Below, piece after piece: positions 25,690 to 35,024 of a stretch of 64,000 nucleotides of DNA; position 1 is the stretch's first letter, and every line of letters begins with the position of its first letter. The position numbers were made by a program, and so were the translations under genes. The notes under the pieces are model-generated. The model was not told the DNA's origin. It saw nothing but the letters and a program-made list of their open reading frames with translations, and searched no databases. The stretch is from Nocardia iowensis (lineage in GTDB: Bacteria > Actinomycetota > Actinomycetes > Mycobacteriales > Mycobacteriaceae), in assembly GCF_019222765.1 (NCBI RefSeq), contig NZ_CP078145.1, positions 1,612,001 to 1,676,000 on the forward strand, read 5' to 3'.

Positions 25690-26445
25690 ATGGATTGGGT
25701 GCAGCGCTTCTTCGATACCGCGCCGCAGTGGTGGGGGCCGCAGGCGGTGCGGGAGTCGGATCGGCGGCGCGCGGAGTCCATCGCGCGACTGGCGGGGACC
25801 GGGGTCGAACGGGTGCTGGAGTTGGGGGCGGGGAGCGGAACGACTGCGGTGGTGACGGCCGATCTCGGCTATTCCGTGGTGGCGGTGGAGCTGAGCTCGG
25901 TGCGGGCGCGGCAGGCGAGCGAACGCGCGGGGGAGGTGGCGGGGCGGGATCTGCGGATCGTCGAGGGTGACTTCTACGCGGTCGAGCTCGGTGAGCAGTT
26001 CGATTGCGTGGTGTATTGGAACGGGTTCGGTGTCGGCACCGACGCGGAACAGCGCGCCTTGTTGCGCCGGGTCAGCGCAGAATGGTTGCGGCCGGGCGGG
26101 GCGATGATCGTCGATGTGTTCAGCCCATGGAAATGGGCCCGCGTCGCGGGTGAACTCGACCACGAGAAGTATGTCGTCGAACTCGCGAACTCCAACGACT
26201 ACGACCCGGTGACGAGCCGGTTCAACGACCGGTGGTGGCCGGTCGGCAAGGAGTCCGAAGCCCTCGATCAGTTCGGGCGCTGCTACACCCCCGCCGATCT
26301 GCTGCTGCTGGTCGAAGGCACCGGACTTGCCGTCGAGCGGATGGAACTCGACGGCACGGAACTTCGTCCAGACCAACGGTATTCGGCGACACACCCGCTC
26401 TGGGACGCCTGGGAGTATCAAGCGGTGCTGCGTCGAACCGCCTGA
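25690..26445 (+). CDS. Class I SAM-dependent methyltransferase
   Basis: A methyltransferase of about 251 residues. SAM motif I is 'VLELGAGSGTTAV', followed by the acidic end of strand 2 ('VVAVELSS') and motif II/III around 'FDCVVYWNGFGVG'. The wider pattern (C-terminal 'WWPVGKESEALDQFGRCYTP') is typical of small-molecule methyltransferases in actinomycetes. Start is uncertain: ATG 25690, ATG 25675 and TTG 25642 are in frame, and the first is used because hydrophobic family sequence begins there. It is convergent with the esterase gene, stops 15 bases apart. Substrate unknown. Confidence 0.82.
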   Translation: MDWVQRFFDTAPQWWGPQAVRESDRRRAESIARLAGTGVERVLELGAGSGTTAVVTADLGYSVVAVELSSVRARQASERAGEVAGRDLRIVEGDFYAVELGEQFDCVVYWNGFGVGTDAEQRALLRRVSAEWLRPGGAMIVDVFSPWKWARVAGELDHEKYVVELANSNDYDPVTSRFNDRWWPVGKESEALDQFGRCYTPADLLLLVEGTGLAVERMELDGTELRPDQRYSATHPLWDAWEYQAVLRRTA

Positions 26446-26460
26446 TCGCGACCAGGGCGG

Positions 26461-27402
26461 TCAGCCGACTCCCACCGAGGTGAGCAGCATGCGGAGGGCG
26501 TTGCGCATCTGCACCTTCCAGGCTGCCCAGTCGTGTCCGTGGCTCGGCTCGTAGCGTTCGTCGACTCGGGCACCTAGTTGTTGGAGGCGGTCGACGAAGC
26601 GGTAGTTCTGTTCGTAGACGAGGGATTCGACGGTGCCTGCCTTGCCGTAGGAGACGAACAGCGGAATGCCGGTGAGGTTGGCGGCCTGGCTGTACGGGTT
26701 GTTGGCGACCCAGATGTCGCGGTTGGTTTTGTAATCGCCCCAGACTCGTTTCCAGTCGGCGGCGCAGCCCTGCCCCGGCTTGTCGGGATCGCCGGGTGCG
26801 CCCGAGTCGTGCAGCGGGTCGACATTGCCGCTGAAGGAGGCGGCCGAGTTGAACCAACCCTGGTGCGCGGCAGCGAATTTCATGGCGCCGAGACCGCCCA
26901 TGGAATTACCCGCGATGGCGCGGGTCGTGTTGGCGCGATAAGTGGTTTCCAAGATGGTGCGGACATCGTCGAGCAGGTACTTCTCCCAAGCGGGCGGACC
27001 GCCACGACCGTCGTTGTACCAGTCGGAATACGCACTGCACCAGCTGGTTTCGGGGAGCACGAAGATGGCGTCCTTGCCCGCGGTCATCGCTTCCAGATCA
27101 CCTTTGTCGGTCCAGGATTTGTGATCGTCGAAGCCGCCGTGCAGCACCCAGACGGTGGGCCAGGTGCGCGAGGTTTCCTTGGTCCAGCCCGGTGGGAGCA
27201 GCAGACGGACCACCTTGACGGACCAGTCGGGCCCTTCGAGATTGGGCGAAGAGACGCCGATGTCGAGGATGCGATCGCTGACACGGGTCTCCCAGCGGAC
27301 CGTGCCCGCCGCGGCATGCGCCGGGCCAGCACCCGCGAAAGGCGTTAAGAGACTGGCGATTACGGTAGCGACGGCCAAGATGAGCCTGCTGATTCGGGGC
27401 AA
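26461..27402 (-). CDS. Secreted mycoloyltransferase-like esterase (Ag85 family), copy 1
   Basis: A 313-residue exported protein: signal peptide (about residues 1-31, ending A-H-A-A), then an esterase/Ag85 fold with 'VWVLHGGFDD' as oxyanion strand, nucleophile Ser in GNSMGGLGA and the His in 'SHGHDWAAWK'. 'WYNDGRGGPPAWEKYLLDDV' is close to the Ag85 substrate loop. Ag85 enzymes move mycolates between trehalose and the arabinogalactan. It lies upstream of and divergent from sugar transport cassette 1. A second family member stands beside cassette 2. Confidence 0.85.
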   Translation of the reverse strand: MPRISRLILAVATVIASLLTPFAGAGPAHAAAGTVRWETRVSDRILDIGVSSPNLEGPDWSVKVVRLLLPPGWTKETSRTWPTVWVLHGGFDDHKSWTDKGDLEAMTAGKDAIFVLPETSWCSAYSDWYNDGRGGPPAWEKYLLDDVRTILETTYRANTTRAIAGNSMGGLGAMKFAAAHQGWFNSAASFSGNVDPLHDSGAPGDPDKPGQGCAADWKRVWGDYKTNRDIWVANNPYSQAANLTGIPLFVSYGKAGTVESLVYEQNYRFVDRLQQLGARVDERYEPSHGHDWAAWKVQMRNALRMLLTSVGVG

Positions 27403-27955
27403 CGGACGATCCTTTCCTCCGGGATCGGCGTCGAACTGCGCGATCCCGCAGCGCTGAATCTAGAGCACCGAGGCACTCTACGAATAGTGTTGTTCGCAAA
27501 TTGGCGAAAACTCATGACGCGAAGCACGTGACCGAATCACCCGCTGAACCAGTGCTTCTCGTCCGCCCTCGGGCCGCAACGGCCGACCGTTGCCAGTGGG
27601 TGCCTACCCCTTCCGACACAGTGGTCCGTGCTGCCCTTCGTGGGCGTGAATGACGTGCGCCGCCAGGTGTTCCGAACGGTGACGGACTCGACTCGCGAGG
27701 TGCGGGCCGCCTGGTTGCGGGAGGCTCGCGAACTGGCCGCACTGCTCGCGGCAGACTGTCGGGCCGACCGGTCCACGGCCGAATCTGGCACAGGAGCCAA
27801 CCGGAACGTGTCCTGATTGTTATCTCGAACAACAAATTGGTCGCTCGAACAGGTTGTGCAGTGGGTCACAGTCGAATATGTTGCAGCGAACAACATTCGT
27901 TCTACCTCGACCGCCCGGGCGACACCGGGGCGGTGGTTCCACGAAAGGCCCCCTC
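27403..27955. other. 553-bp regulatory gap between esterase and sugar-transport operon
   Basis: This region must hold the divergent promoters. A 62-codon frame from GTG 27628 gives a plausible helical peptide but has no convincing RBS and is not called. The right half is AT-richer (27815-27900) and carries repeated CGAACA-type boxes, described separately. Confidence 0.5.
27826..27902. promoter_or_regulatory. Repeated CGAACAAC boxes, candidate operator of sugar cassette 1
   Basis: CGAACAAC occurs at 27826-27833 and 27887-27894, with a partial copy CGAACA at 27846-27851. The last full box forms a dyad, GAAC-N7-GTTC, at 27888-27902. The same box occurs inverted (GTTGTTCG) at 27489-27496 near the esterase promoter. 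All lie in the gap where the ROK regulator of this cassette would be expected to bind. This is an inference from repetition and position. Confidence 0.4.
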
Positions 27956-29035
27956 ATGCGTAAGGGCATTCTCGGCGTTGCGGCCGTCTCGGTCGCCGTG
28001 CTCGCTTCATTGACTGCTTGTGGTGACGATTCAAAGGATTCGGGGGGTGGTGGGGCCAAGATCGGGGTGATCCTGCCGGACAGCAAGACATCGGCACGGT
28101 GGGAGACGGCGGACCGCAAGTATCTACAGCAGGCGTTCGACTCGGCGGGGGTCAAGGCCGACATCCAGAACGCACAGGGTGACAAGAACGCCTTCCAGAC
28201 GATCGCGGATCAGATGATGACCAACGGTGCGTCGGTCCTGCTGATGACGAACCTGGACAGCGGCACCGGCAAGGCGGTCATCCAGAAAGCAAAGGCACAG
28301 GGCGTCACGGTGATCGACTACGACCGGCTCACGCTCGGCGGCGGCGCCCAGTTCTACGTGTCGTTCGACAATGTGAAGGTCGGCAGCCTGCTCGGCGAGG
28401 GTGTGGCGAAGTGCCTGACGGACAAGAACGCGGCCAATCCCGTTGTCGCCTACCTGAACGGCGGGCCGACGGACAACAACGCCACCCTGCTCAAGACCGG
28501 CTACGACGCGGTGCTGAAGCCGAAGTTCGACGCGGGCCAGTACGTGAAGGGCCCGGATCAGGCGGTGCCGGAGTGGGATAACACCCAGGCGGGCACCATC
28601 TTCGAGCAGATGCTCACCAGCCAGCCGAACATCGGCGGCGTGGTCGCCGCCAACGACGGCCTGGCCAATGCGGCGATCGCGGTGCTGAAGAAGCAGAAGC
28701 TCAACGGTCAGGTTCCGGTGAGCGGCCAGGACGCCACCGTGCAGGGCCTGCAGAACGTCCTCAAGGGCGACCAGTGCATGACCGTCTACAAGGCGATCAA
28801 GAAGGAAGCCGAGGCCGCGGCGGAACTGGCCATCGCGCTGGCCAAGGGACAACAGGGTCATGCGAACGGCAAAGTGCGTGACCCCGAGGCCAACGCCGAC
28901 GTGCCGTCGGTGCTGTTGGAGCCCAAGCCGATCTACGCGGCGAACGTGAAAGACGTTGTCGCAGACGGTTATGTCACCAAGGCCGAGCTGTGCACCGGCG
29001 AGATCGCGAAACTCTGCACCGACAACGGCATCTGA
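27956..29035 (+). CDS. Sugar ABC transporter substrate-binding lipoprotein, cassette 1 (XylF-like)
   Basis: A 359-residue lipoprotein: lipobox 'LASLTAC' with the acylated Cys at about 22, then a periplasmic-binding protein type 1 fold. 'KIGVILPDSKTSARWETADR' starts the N-lobe, 'VTVIDYDRLTLGGGAQFYVS' is the sugar-pocket region typical of XylF/ChvE, and 'VVAANDGLANAAIAVL' belongs to the C-lobe. It is expected to bind a pentose or similar monosaccharide. It heads a four-gene operon with ATPase, permease and ROK repressor. ATG 27956 gives a proper signal peptide. Confidence 0.9.
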   Translation: MRKGILGVAAVSVAVLASLTACGDDSKDSGGGGAKIGVILPDSKTSARWETADRKYLQQAFDSAGVKADIQNAQGDKNAFQTIADQMMTNGASVLLMTNLDSGTGKAVIQKAKAQGVTVIDYDRLTLGGGAQFYVSFDNVKVGSLLGEGVAKCLTDKNAANPVVAYLNGGPTDNNATLLKTGYDAVLKPKFDAGQYVKGPDQAVPEWDNTQAGTIFEQMLTSQPNIGGVVAANDGLANAAIAVLKKQKLNGQVPVSGQDATVQGLQNVLKGDQCMTVYKAIKKEAEAAAELAIALAKGQQGHANGKVRDPEANADVPSVLLEPKPIYAANVKDVVADGYVTKAELCTGEIAKLCTDNGI

Positions 29036-29104
29036 TCGTCTCGAGCCCCTTCCGCCGTTTCGATGAGGGCACAGCGGAAGGGGCTCCTTCTCAGGAGCAG
29101 CACT

Positions 29105-29932
29105 ATGAGTGAAGCATCGCGCAGCGATTCGATGAGGGGTGGTGGCCGGGTGACGGGTGGGCCCGATACGCCGGTAGTCGAACTACGTGGCTTGGAAAAG
29201 AGTTTCGGGCCGGTTCACGTCTTGCACGACGTCGCCTTCGCCGCCTACGCGGGTGAGGTGACCGCACTGGTCGGCGACAACGGGGCCGGAAAGTCCACGC
29301 TCGTCAAATGCATCGGCGGCACGCACCCGATCGACGCGGGCGAATTCCTGTTCGAGGGCAATCCCGTTCAGGTGCACAGTCCGCGCGACGCGGCCGCGCT
29401 CGGCATCGAGATCGTCTACCAGGACCTCGCGCTCTGCGACAACCTCGACATCGTCCAGAACATGTTCCTCGGCCGGGAGAAGAAGACCGGGATCGTGCTG
29501 GACGAGTACGCGATGGAGGAGCTGGCCGGAAAGACGTTGGCGAGCCTGTCCGTTCGGACGGTCAAGAGCGTCCGCCAGCAGGTATCGAGCCTGTCCGGCG
29601 GGCAGCGCCAGACGGTGGCGATCGCGAAGGCCGTGCTGTGGAACAGCAAGGTGGTGATCCTCGACGAACCGACCGCCGCCCTCGGCGTGCAGCAGACCCA
29701 GCAGGTGCTCGAGCTGGTGCGCCGCCTAGCCGACCGAGGTCTCGCGGTGGTGCTGATCTCGCACAACATGAACGACGTCTTCGCGGTCTCGGATCGGATC
29801 GCCGCGCTGTACCTGGGCCGGATGGCGGCGCAGGTGCGGACCTCCGATGTGACCCACGGACAGGTCGTCGAACTGATCACGGCAGGCCGCAGCGGCGCAC
29901 TGGGCCTGGACCCGAACGGAGCCAATAGATGA
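29105..29932 (+). CDS. Sugar ABC transporter ATPase, single-domain, cassette 1
   Basis: A 275-residue ATPase: Walker A 'GDNGAGKST', Q-loop 'YQDLALCDNLD', signature 'SSLSGGQRQ', Walker B 'VVILDEPTAALG' and switch His in 'LISHNM'. Unlike enteric XylG/RbsA, which fuse two ATPase domains, this protein has one, so it must act as a homodimer. RBS CAGGAG precedes ATG 29105. It overlaps the permease by four bases. Confidence 0.92.
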   Translation: MSEASRSDSMRGGGRVTGGPDTPVVELRGLEKSFGPVHVLHDVAFAAYAGEVTALVGDNGAGKSTLVKCIGGTHPIDAGEFLFEGNPVQVHSPRDAAALGIEIVYQDLALCDNLDIVQNMFLGREKKTGIVLDEYAMEELAGKTLASLSVRTVKSVRQQVSSLSGGQRQTVAIAKAVLWNSKVVILDEPTAALGVQQTQQVLELVRRLADRGLAVVLISHNMNDVFAVSDRIAALYLGRMAAQVRTSDVTHGQVVELITAGRSGALGLDPNGANR

Positions 29933-31164
29933 GCGCCATTTTGACGGAAAAGCCCGAAACCCCACCAGTTTCCGATTTGGTGAACACCTACGTCGGACGC
30001 GTACGCAGCGGCGATATGGGCGCGCTGCCTTCGGTGCTCGCCCTGGTCATCCTGTCCTGCGTCTTCTGGGCCGCGCGCCCGGTCTTCATGTCCGAGGCAA
30101 ACTTCGCGAATCTGTTCACCCAGGGCGCGGCGATCGCGGTGATCGCGATGGGCCTGATCTTCGTGCTGCTGCTCGGCGAGATCGATCTGTCGGCGGGATT
30201 CACCAGTGGCGTCTGCGCGGCGGTGCTCGCGGTGCTGCTCACCGATCGTGGCTGGCCCTGGTATGTGGCGGTGCTGGTTTCGCTGCTCACCGGAGTGCTG
30301 ATCGGGCTGACGATCGGCACCATCGTGGTGAAGATCGGCATCCCGTCGTTCGTGGTGACGCTCGCGGCATTCCTTGCGCTGCAAGGAGTCGCGCTGAAGA
30401 TCATGGACAACGGCCGCAACATTTCCATCCGCGACGACACCATCCTCGCCATCGCGAACAAAAACGTACCGCCCTTGCTCGGCTGGGTGATGTACACGGT
30501 TCTCGTCGCCGGATTCGCGTTCCTGCAATATCGAAAATTGCGGGCCCGCACCAAACTCGGGCTCACCGGCGAGACCGCACCGGTGATCGTGGCGCGGATC
30601 GTGGCAGTGGCGGTGGTACTCGGCATCGCGGTGCTCGTGCTCAACGGCGAACGCAGCCGCAACCCGGAGTTGCACTCGCTCAAGGGCATGCCGATCGTGG
30701 TGCCACTCATCGCGATCCTGTTGCTGCTGTGGACCTTCGTGCTCAACCGGACGTCGTTCGGCAGGCACATCTACGCCGTCGGCGGCAACGCCGAGGCGGC
30801 CAGGCGCGCGGGCATCACGGTGGATCGGGTGAAAATCACCGCCTTCGTGCTGTGTTCGACAATGGCCGCGGTCGGCGGCCTGATCGCGGCCTCGCGTGCC
30901 AACTCCGTCGACCCGAACACCGGCGGCAGCAGCGTCCTGCTGCTCGCGGTCGGCGCCGCGGTCATCGGCGGCACCAGTCTGTTCGGCGGCCGCGGCCGCA
31001 TGCTGGATGCGGTCCTCGGCGCGGCCGTGGTCGCGGTGATCGACAACGGAATGGGCCTGATGGGCTACAGCGCGGGCACGAAATTCGTTGTGACAGGATT
31101 TGTGCTGCTCTTGGCGGCCGGAGTGGACGCCCTGTCGCGTAAGCGCACGTTACTCCGTAGATAA
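29929..31164 (+). CDS. Sugar ABC transporter permease, cassette 1 (XylH-like)
   Basis: A 411-residue membrane protein of the branched-chain/ribose type permease family. About ten membrane segments include 'GLIFVLLLGEIDLSAG' and the highly conserved cytoplasmic loop 'YAVGGNAEAARRAGITVDRV' that contacts the ATPase. 'VIGGTSLFGGRGRMLDAVLG' near the C-terminus is also diagnostic. Starts in the ATPase stop codon. Partner of the two genes upstream. Confidence 0.9.
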   Translation: MSAILTEKPETPPVSDLVNTYVGRVRSGDMGALPSVLALVILSCVFWAARPVFMSEANFANLFTQGAAIAVIAMGLIFVLLLGEIDLSAGFTSGVCAAVLAVLLTDRGWPWYVAVLVSLLTGVLIGLTIGTIVVKIGIPSFVVTLAAFLALQGVALKIMDNGRNISIRDDTILAIANKNVPPLLGWVMYTVLVAGFAFLQYRKLRARTKLGLTGETAPVIVARIVAVAVVLGIAVLVLNGERSRNPELHSLKGMPIVVPLIAILLLLWTFVLNRTSFGRHIYAVGGNAEAARRAGITVDRVKITAFVLCSTMAAVGGLIAASRANSVDPNTGGSSVLLLAVGAAVIGGTSLFGGRGRMLDAVLGAAVVAVIDNGMGLMGYSAGTKFVVTGFVLLLAAGVDALSRKRTLLRR

Positions 31165-31189
31165 CCCATCCCTCGGCGAAGGACGGTGA

Positions 31190-32398
31190 ATGAGGGCAGC
31201 TTCTTCTCCCGAGGAGATTCGGAAGAGCAACCTGGCCGTGCTGCTCCGGCACGTCCACCGCGACGGTCCGGTGTCGCGCGCCACGCTCGCCGAGCGAATG
31301 GGGCTGAACCGCAGCACCATTCTGGCCTTGACCGCCGACCTCGCCGCAGCCGGGCTGATCCGTGAGGAACTGCCCGGCCAGACCGGTAGGGCGGGCCGCC
31401 CGTCGCTGGTGGTGCGGCCGGAATCGGACCGCATCTACGTCGTCGCACTCGACGTGGGCGCGGACCGGCTCGCCGCGGCCCGGGTCGGCTTGGGCGGCTC
31501 GGTCCTCGACCAGATCGAAACCGACCGTCCGCGAGGCACTTTCGACCCCGACGACGTGATCAGCACACTGGCGGCCATGGCGCGCGGCATGATCGACAAG
31601 GCGGCCCGCGACGGCGTGTGTGTCGGCGTCGGCGTGGCGTTCTGCGGGATGGTCCGGGAGGAAGACGGGGTCGTGCGCTACGGCCCGAACATCGGCTGGG
31701 TCGATGTCCCGTTCGGCGCGAGCCTGACTCGGGAACTCGACCTCGACCTTCGGGTCGCGGTCGGCAACAACGCCAATCTCGGCGCGCTCGCCGAACGCGA
31801 GCGCGGCGTCGGTGCGGGCCTGTCCGACCTGATCTACCTGCACGGCGACGTAGGGATCGGCGGCGGCATCATCATGGGCGGACAACTGCTCGGCGGCGAG
31901 GGCGGCTACGCGGGCGAGGTCGGCCACATGATCGTCAACCGGGACGGGCGAGCCTGCGCCTGCGGATCGCGCGGCTGCCTCGAAGCCGAGGCGGGCGAGC
32001 TCGGCTTGATCGCCGCCGCCGGGCGCACCGATCCGGCGGGCCGAGCCGCCGTCGAGGCGATCGTGGAGGCCGCGGCCCGCGGCGACTCGACCGCCAGGGA
32101 CGCCCTGCACCAGGTGGGGGATTGGCTGGGCTACGGCGTCGCCAACCTGGTCAATATCTTCAACCCGTCGATGGTCGTCTTCGGCGGAGTGCTGCGCGAG
32201 ATCTACCTCGCCTCGGCGGCCCAGGTGCGCAGCAGGGTGGCGGTGGACGGCCTGCTCGCGGTCCGCGAACGGGTGAAGCTGCGTACTTCGGCGCTGGGCG
32301 GCGACGCGACCCTGATCGGCGCCGCGGAGCTGGCCTTCACCGACGTGCTGACCGATCCGGTACAGACCCTGGCCAGGATCTCCGCCGGGCGCCGGTGA
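31190..32398 (+). CDS. ROK family transcriptional repressor, cassette 1 (XylR/NagC-like)
   Basis: A 402-residue ROK protein: N-terminal winged HTH (about residues 10-75, 'SRATLAERMGLNRSTILALT') and a sugar-kinase-like fold. The latter keeps the structural zinc motif C-A-C-G-S-R-G-C with 'GEVGHMIVNRDGRACA' before it. No kinase activity needs to be assumed, since many ROK repressors only bind the sugar. It lies 25 bases behind the permease and likely represses this operon until the transported sugar is present. Confidence 0.9.
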   Translation: MRAASSPEEIRKSNLAVLLRHVHRDGPVSRATLAERMGLNRSTILALTADLAAAGLIREELPGQTGRAGRPSLVVRPESDRIYVVALDVGADRLAAARVGLGGSVLDQIETDRPRGTFDPDDVISTLAAMARGMIDKAARDGVCVGVGVAFCGMVREEDGVVRYGPNIGWVDVPFGASLTRELDLDLRVAVGNNANLGALAERERGVGAGLSDLIYLHGDVGIGGGIIMGGQLLGGEGGYAGEVGHMIVNRDGRACACGSRGCLEAEAGELGLIAAAGRTDPAGRAAVEAIVEAAARGDSTARDALHQVGDWLGYGVANLVNIFNPSMVVFGGVLREIYLASAAQVRSRVAVDGLLAVRERVKLRTSALGGDATLIGAAELAFTDVLTDPVQTLARISAGRR

Positions 32399-32560
32399 AA
32401 TCGGGCGCGGGTAGAGCACGGTCATCGGCGAGCTTCCCGCTGGTCACCAAACCCGACTACTATCCGCAGAACACCGTTCGGGTGATCGAGCACACGACGC
32501 CCGCGTGGATCGGCCGGTCTGAGGTCGGCGAGTTTCGATCGTGAGCAATAAGGGGTTTCG

Positions 32561-33370
32561 ATGGATAGGCCGGCGTGGGCGCCCGAGGGCGTGGATATGC
32601 AGCAGGCGAGCCCGGCACGAATGTACGACGCGCTGCTGGGCGGTTCGCACAATTTCGAGATCGACCGCAAGGCCGCCGAGATGGGCAAGACGCTGGTGCC
32701 GGACCTGCCGCGTTTGGCGCTGAGCAACCGGGCCTTCCTGCGTCGCGCGGTGCGCTTCCTGGCCGATTCCGGGATTCGGCAATTCCTCGACATCGGGTCG
32801 GGGATCCCGACAGCCGGAAATGTGCACGAAGTCGTGCAAGGTATCGACCCCGATATTCGAGTGCTCTACGCGGACATCGATCCGGTGGCCGTCGCACATT
32901 CGCGGGCGATTCTGCGGGGCAACAGCCGGGCCGGCGCCATCGAAGCCGACCTGCGCAAGCCCGCCGAGCTGCTCGGCAAGGCCGCCGAGACCGGGTTGAT
33001 CGACTTCGATCAGCCGGTGGGTCTGCTGCTGGTCGCGGTGCTGCACCTGCTCTCGGACAGCGACGAGCCCGTCGCGAAGGTGGCCGACCTGCGCGCCGCC
33101 GTTCAGCCGGGCAGCTACGTCGCCATCTCCCACCTGACCTCGGAAATGCGGCCCGACGACGCGGGCAAGCTCGGCGCCAACGCGAGCACCGAGAATCGAA
33201 TTGGTATCCATTTCCGTAATCGCGACGGGATCGTCGCTATGTTCGATGGATGGGACCTGATCGAGCCCGGCGTGGTCGAGCTGCCGGTCTGGCGCCCGGA
33301 GTCCGAGCGGGATCTGCACGAGGCGCCGGGCCGTTCGCTCGGTCTGGCCGGCGTCGGCCGAAAGGCCTGA
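32561..33370 (+). CDS. DUF574/PF04672-type SAM-dependent methyltransferase
   Basis: A 269-residue protein typical of the actinobacterial PF04672 family: 'PARMYDALLGGSHNFEIDR' at the N-terminus, SAM motif 'FLDIGSGIPTAGNVHEV' and 'VLYADIDPVAVAHSR'. Members are annotated as methyltransferases of unknown substrate and are numerous in Streptomyces and Nocardia. ATG 32561 gives the conserved N-terminus. Neighbours give no clue to function. Confidence 0.88.
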   Translation: MDRPAWAPEGVDMQQASPARMYDALLGGSHNFEIDRKAAEMGKTLVPDLPRLALSNRAFLRRAVRFLADSGIRQFLDIGSGIPTAGNVHEVVQGIDPDIRVLYADIDPVAVAHSRAILRGNSRAGAIEADLRKPAELLGKAAETGLIDFDQPVGLLLVAVLHLLSDSDEPVAKVADLRAAVQPGSYVAISHLTSEMRPDDAGKLGANASTENRIGIHFRNRDGIVAMFDGWDLIEPGVVELPVWRPESERDLHEAPGRSLGLAGVGRKA

Positions 33371-33402
33371 AGCGCGAACACGAGCCGGCAGGGAGTCCCT
33401 GA

Positions 33403-34698
33403 GTGGGGTCGCATGAGCTAGCGATTCAGTGGGCCGAGGCGCTCGACGGCGCGGTGGCCCCCACTCTCACGCGGACCCAGATCGAAGCCATGCTGACCGA
33501 CCTCGGCGACGCGCTCGAGGCCGTGGTCCTCGGTACCGCCGACCTCACGGTCGCCCGCGATGCCGCCTCGGTGCTGGTCGCGGCGAACTATCGCGACGCG
33601 GTGGCGGTCAGCCGTTCGGTGGTGGTGATCTGCCACGATCTGGTGGACGACCTCTGCCCGACCCGGACCGAGCCGGAATTCGAGCGGATCCGCGACCGCG
33701 CGGTGGTCGTCGCCGCCGAATTCGCGGCCGGCTTCACCGCGGCATTGCGGACGGCGGCGCTGGCCGAACAGGAAGCCACGCTGGTGGCCACCTTGGCGGC
33801 CGCGCAGGAGGCCGAGGCCAAACGGCAGCTGTCGGAGGCCAGGTTCGCGGCGGTCTTCGCGGGCGCCTCGGTCGGCATCGGCACCATCGATGTCACCGGT
33901 AAGGTGCTCGACGCGAACGTCGCCATGGCCGAAATGCTCGGCCTGCCAGTGGAAGTCATGCCCGGCCGGTCGGTGGCCGAACTGCTCGGCCCGGCGAACA
34001 TCGGGTACGCCTTCGACGAACTGCAGCGAATGCTCAGCGGAGCGATCGACCGTTTCCGGCTGGAGACCGACCATCTGCGCCCGGATGGCGCCATCACCAC
34101 CATCGACCTCTCGATGTCAGCGGTGCGCGACAGCGCCGGGCAGGTGCGGTTCCTGATCGGGGTGGCCGTCGACATCACCGAACGCAAGCAGCTGGCCGAC
34201 CGGCTCTGGCACGACGCGAACCATGACAGCCTCACCGGTCTGCCCAACCGCACCTTGTTCTTCGATCGGCTGGCGAACGCGAGCCCGCCGATCGGCGTGT
34301 GCTACCTCGATCTCGACGGGTTCAAGGAGATCAACGACGTCTGGGGCCATACGGTAGGCGACCGGGTGTTGCGCGTTGTCGGCGAGCGATTACGCGCGGC
34401 CGTCGAGCCGGTCGACGGACTGGTCGCCCGGCTCGGCGGCGACGAATTCATCGTCCTGATCGAAAAGTGCCCGGGCGCGGACACTTTGACCGAAGTCTCC
34501 GCCTGGCTGTCGCGGGCGCTGACCCAGCCGATGGAGGTGCAGAACCATCTGGTGTCCGTCGCCGCCAGCATCGGTACCGTCTTCCTCCACGACGTCCCCC
34601 CCGCCCCAGACCAACTCATGCACGCGGCCGATACCGCCATGTACCGCAACAAGGCCGCGCAAGGCGCGCGTGAGTCACGGTTCCGACAGCGGCATTAG
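33403..34698 (+). CDS. PAS-GGDEF diguanylate cyclase
   Basis: A 431-residue cytoplasmic signalling protein: a helical N-terminal sensor region (about residues 1-145), a PAS domain (about 146-262) and a GGDEF domain (about 270-428) with an intact GGDEF active site in 'RLGGDEFIVL'. It should make cyclic di-GMP. The product-inhibition site R-x-x-D, expected a few residues before GGDEF, is replaced by P-V-D-G, so feedback inhibition is not expected. There is no EAL domain. The GTG start at 33403 is 32 bases behind the methyltransferase gene. Its 3' end overlaps the convergent DUF4873 gene by 24 bases. Confidence 0.87.
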   Translation: MGSHELAIQWAEALDGAVAPTLTRTQIEAMLTDLGDALEAVVLGTADLTVARDAASVLVAANYRDAVAVSRSVVVICHDLVDDLCPTRTEPEFERIRDRAVVVAAEFAAGFTAALRTAALAEQEATLVATLAAAQEAEAKRQLSEARFAAVFAGASVGIGTIDVTGKVLDANVAMAEMLGLPVEVMPGRSVAELLGPANIGYAFDELQRMLSGAIDRFRLETDHLRPDGAITTIDLSMSAVRDSAGQVRFLIGVAVDITERKQLADRLWHDANHDSLTGLPNRTLFFDRLANASPPIGVCYLDLDGFKEINDVWGHTVGDRVLRVVGERLRAAVEPVDGLVARLGGDEFIVLIEKCPGADTLTEVSAWLSRALTQPMEVQNHLVSVAASIGTVFLHDVPPAPDQLMHAADTAMYRNKAAQGARESRFRQRH

Positions 34699-35016
34699 CG
34701 GATTCGCCGTGCCTGCCAAGCTGTTGGGTACGAAGAACGGCGGGGTGCTGTGGCCGGAAATTCGGTAGCGGCCCCAGAAATCGATGTCGCCGATGACGGC
34801 GCGGGCGGTGCCGAAGGAGGTTCGGATCTCGACGTCCGCGTGCTCGCCGACCGCGGCCGCGAGTGCTGGATTCGGTCGAATGCGCCCATACCAGCGATAG
34901 ATTCCGTCGATGCCTTGGAAGTGTCCGCGCAGCGTGAGCTGGACCAGGATGCCGGTGCCTGCGACGGTGACGATTGCCAGGCCCTGGTAGTCGTGGTCTT
35001 CGGCGGGATCCGCCAT
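34675..35016 (-). CDS. DUF4873 protein, operon member
   Basis: A 113-residue protein with the DUF4873 pattern: 'YQGLAIVTVAGTGILVQLTL', then 'GIYRWYGRI' and C-terminal 'WGRYRISGHSTPPF'. The domain also occurs fused to flavin monooxygenases in mycolata, which suggests a partner role in oxidation reactions (my inference). It starts eight bases behind the reductase and is the last gene of a four-gene operon. A second copy lies divergently at the other end of the operon. Confidence 0.8.
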   Translation of the reverse strand: MADPAEDHDYQGLAIVTVAGTGILVQLTLRGHFQGIDGIYRWYGRIRPNPALAAAVGEHADVEIRTSFGTARAVIGDIDFWGRYRISGHSTPPFFVPNSLAGTANPLMPLSEP

Positions 35017-35024
35017 GGTCGTCC

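Noticed and set aside
27628..27816. A 62-codon helical ORF in the gap before sugar cassette 1
   Set aside because: No convincing RBS and no neighbour relation; it lies in what should be the divergent control region.
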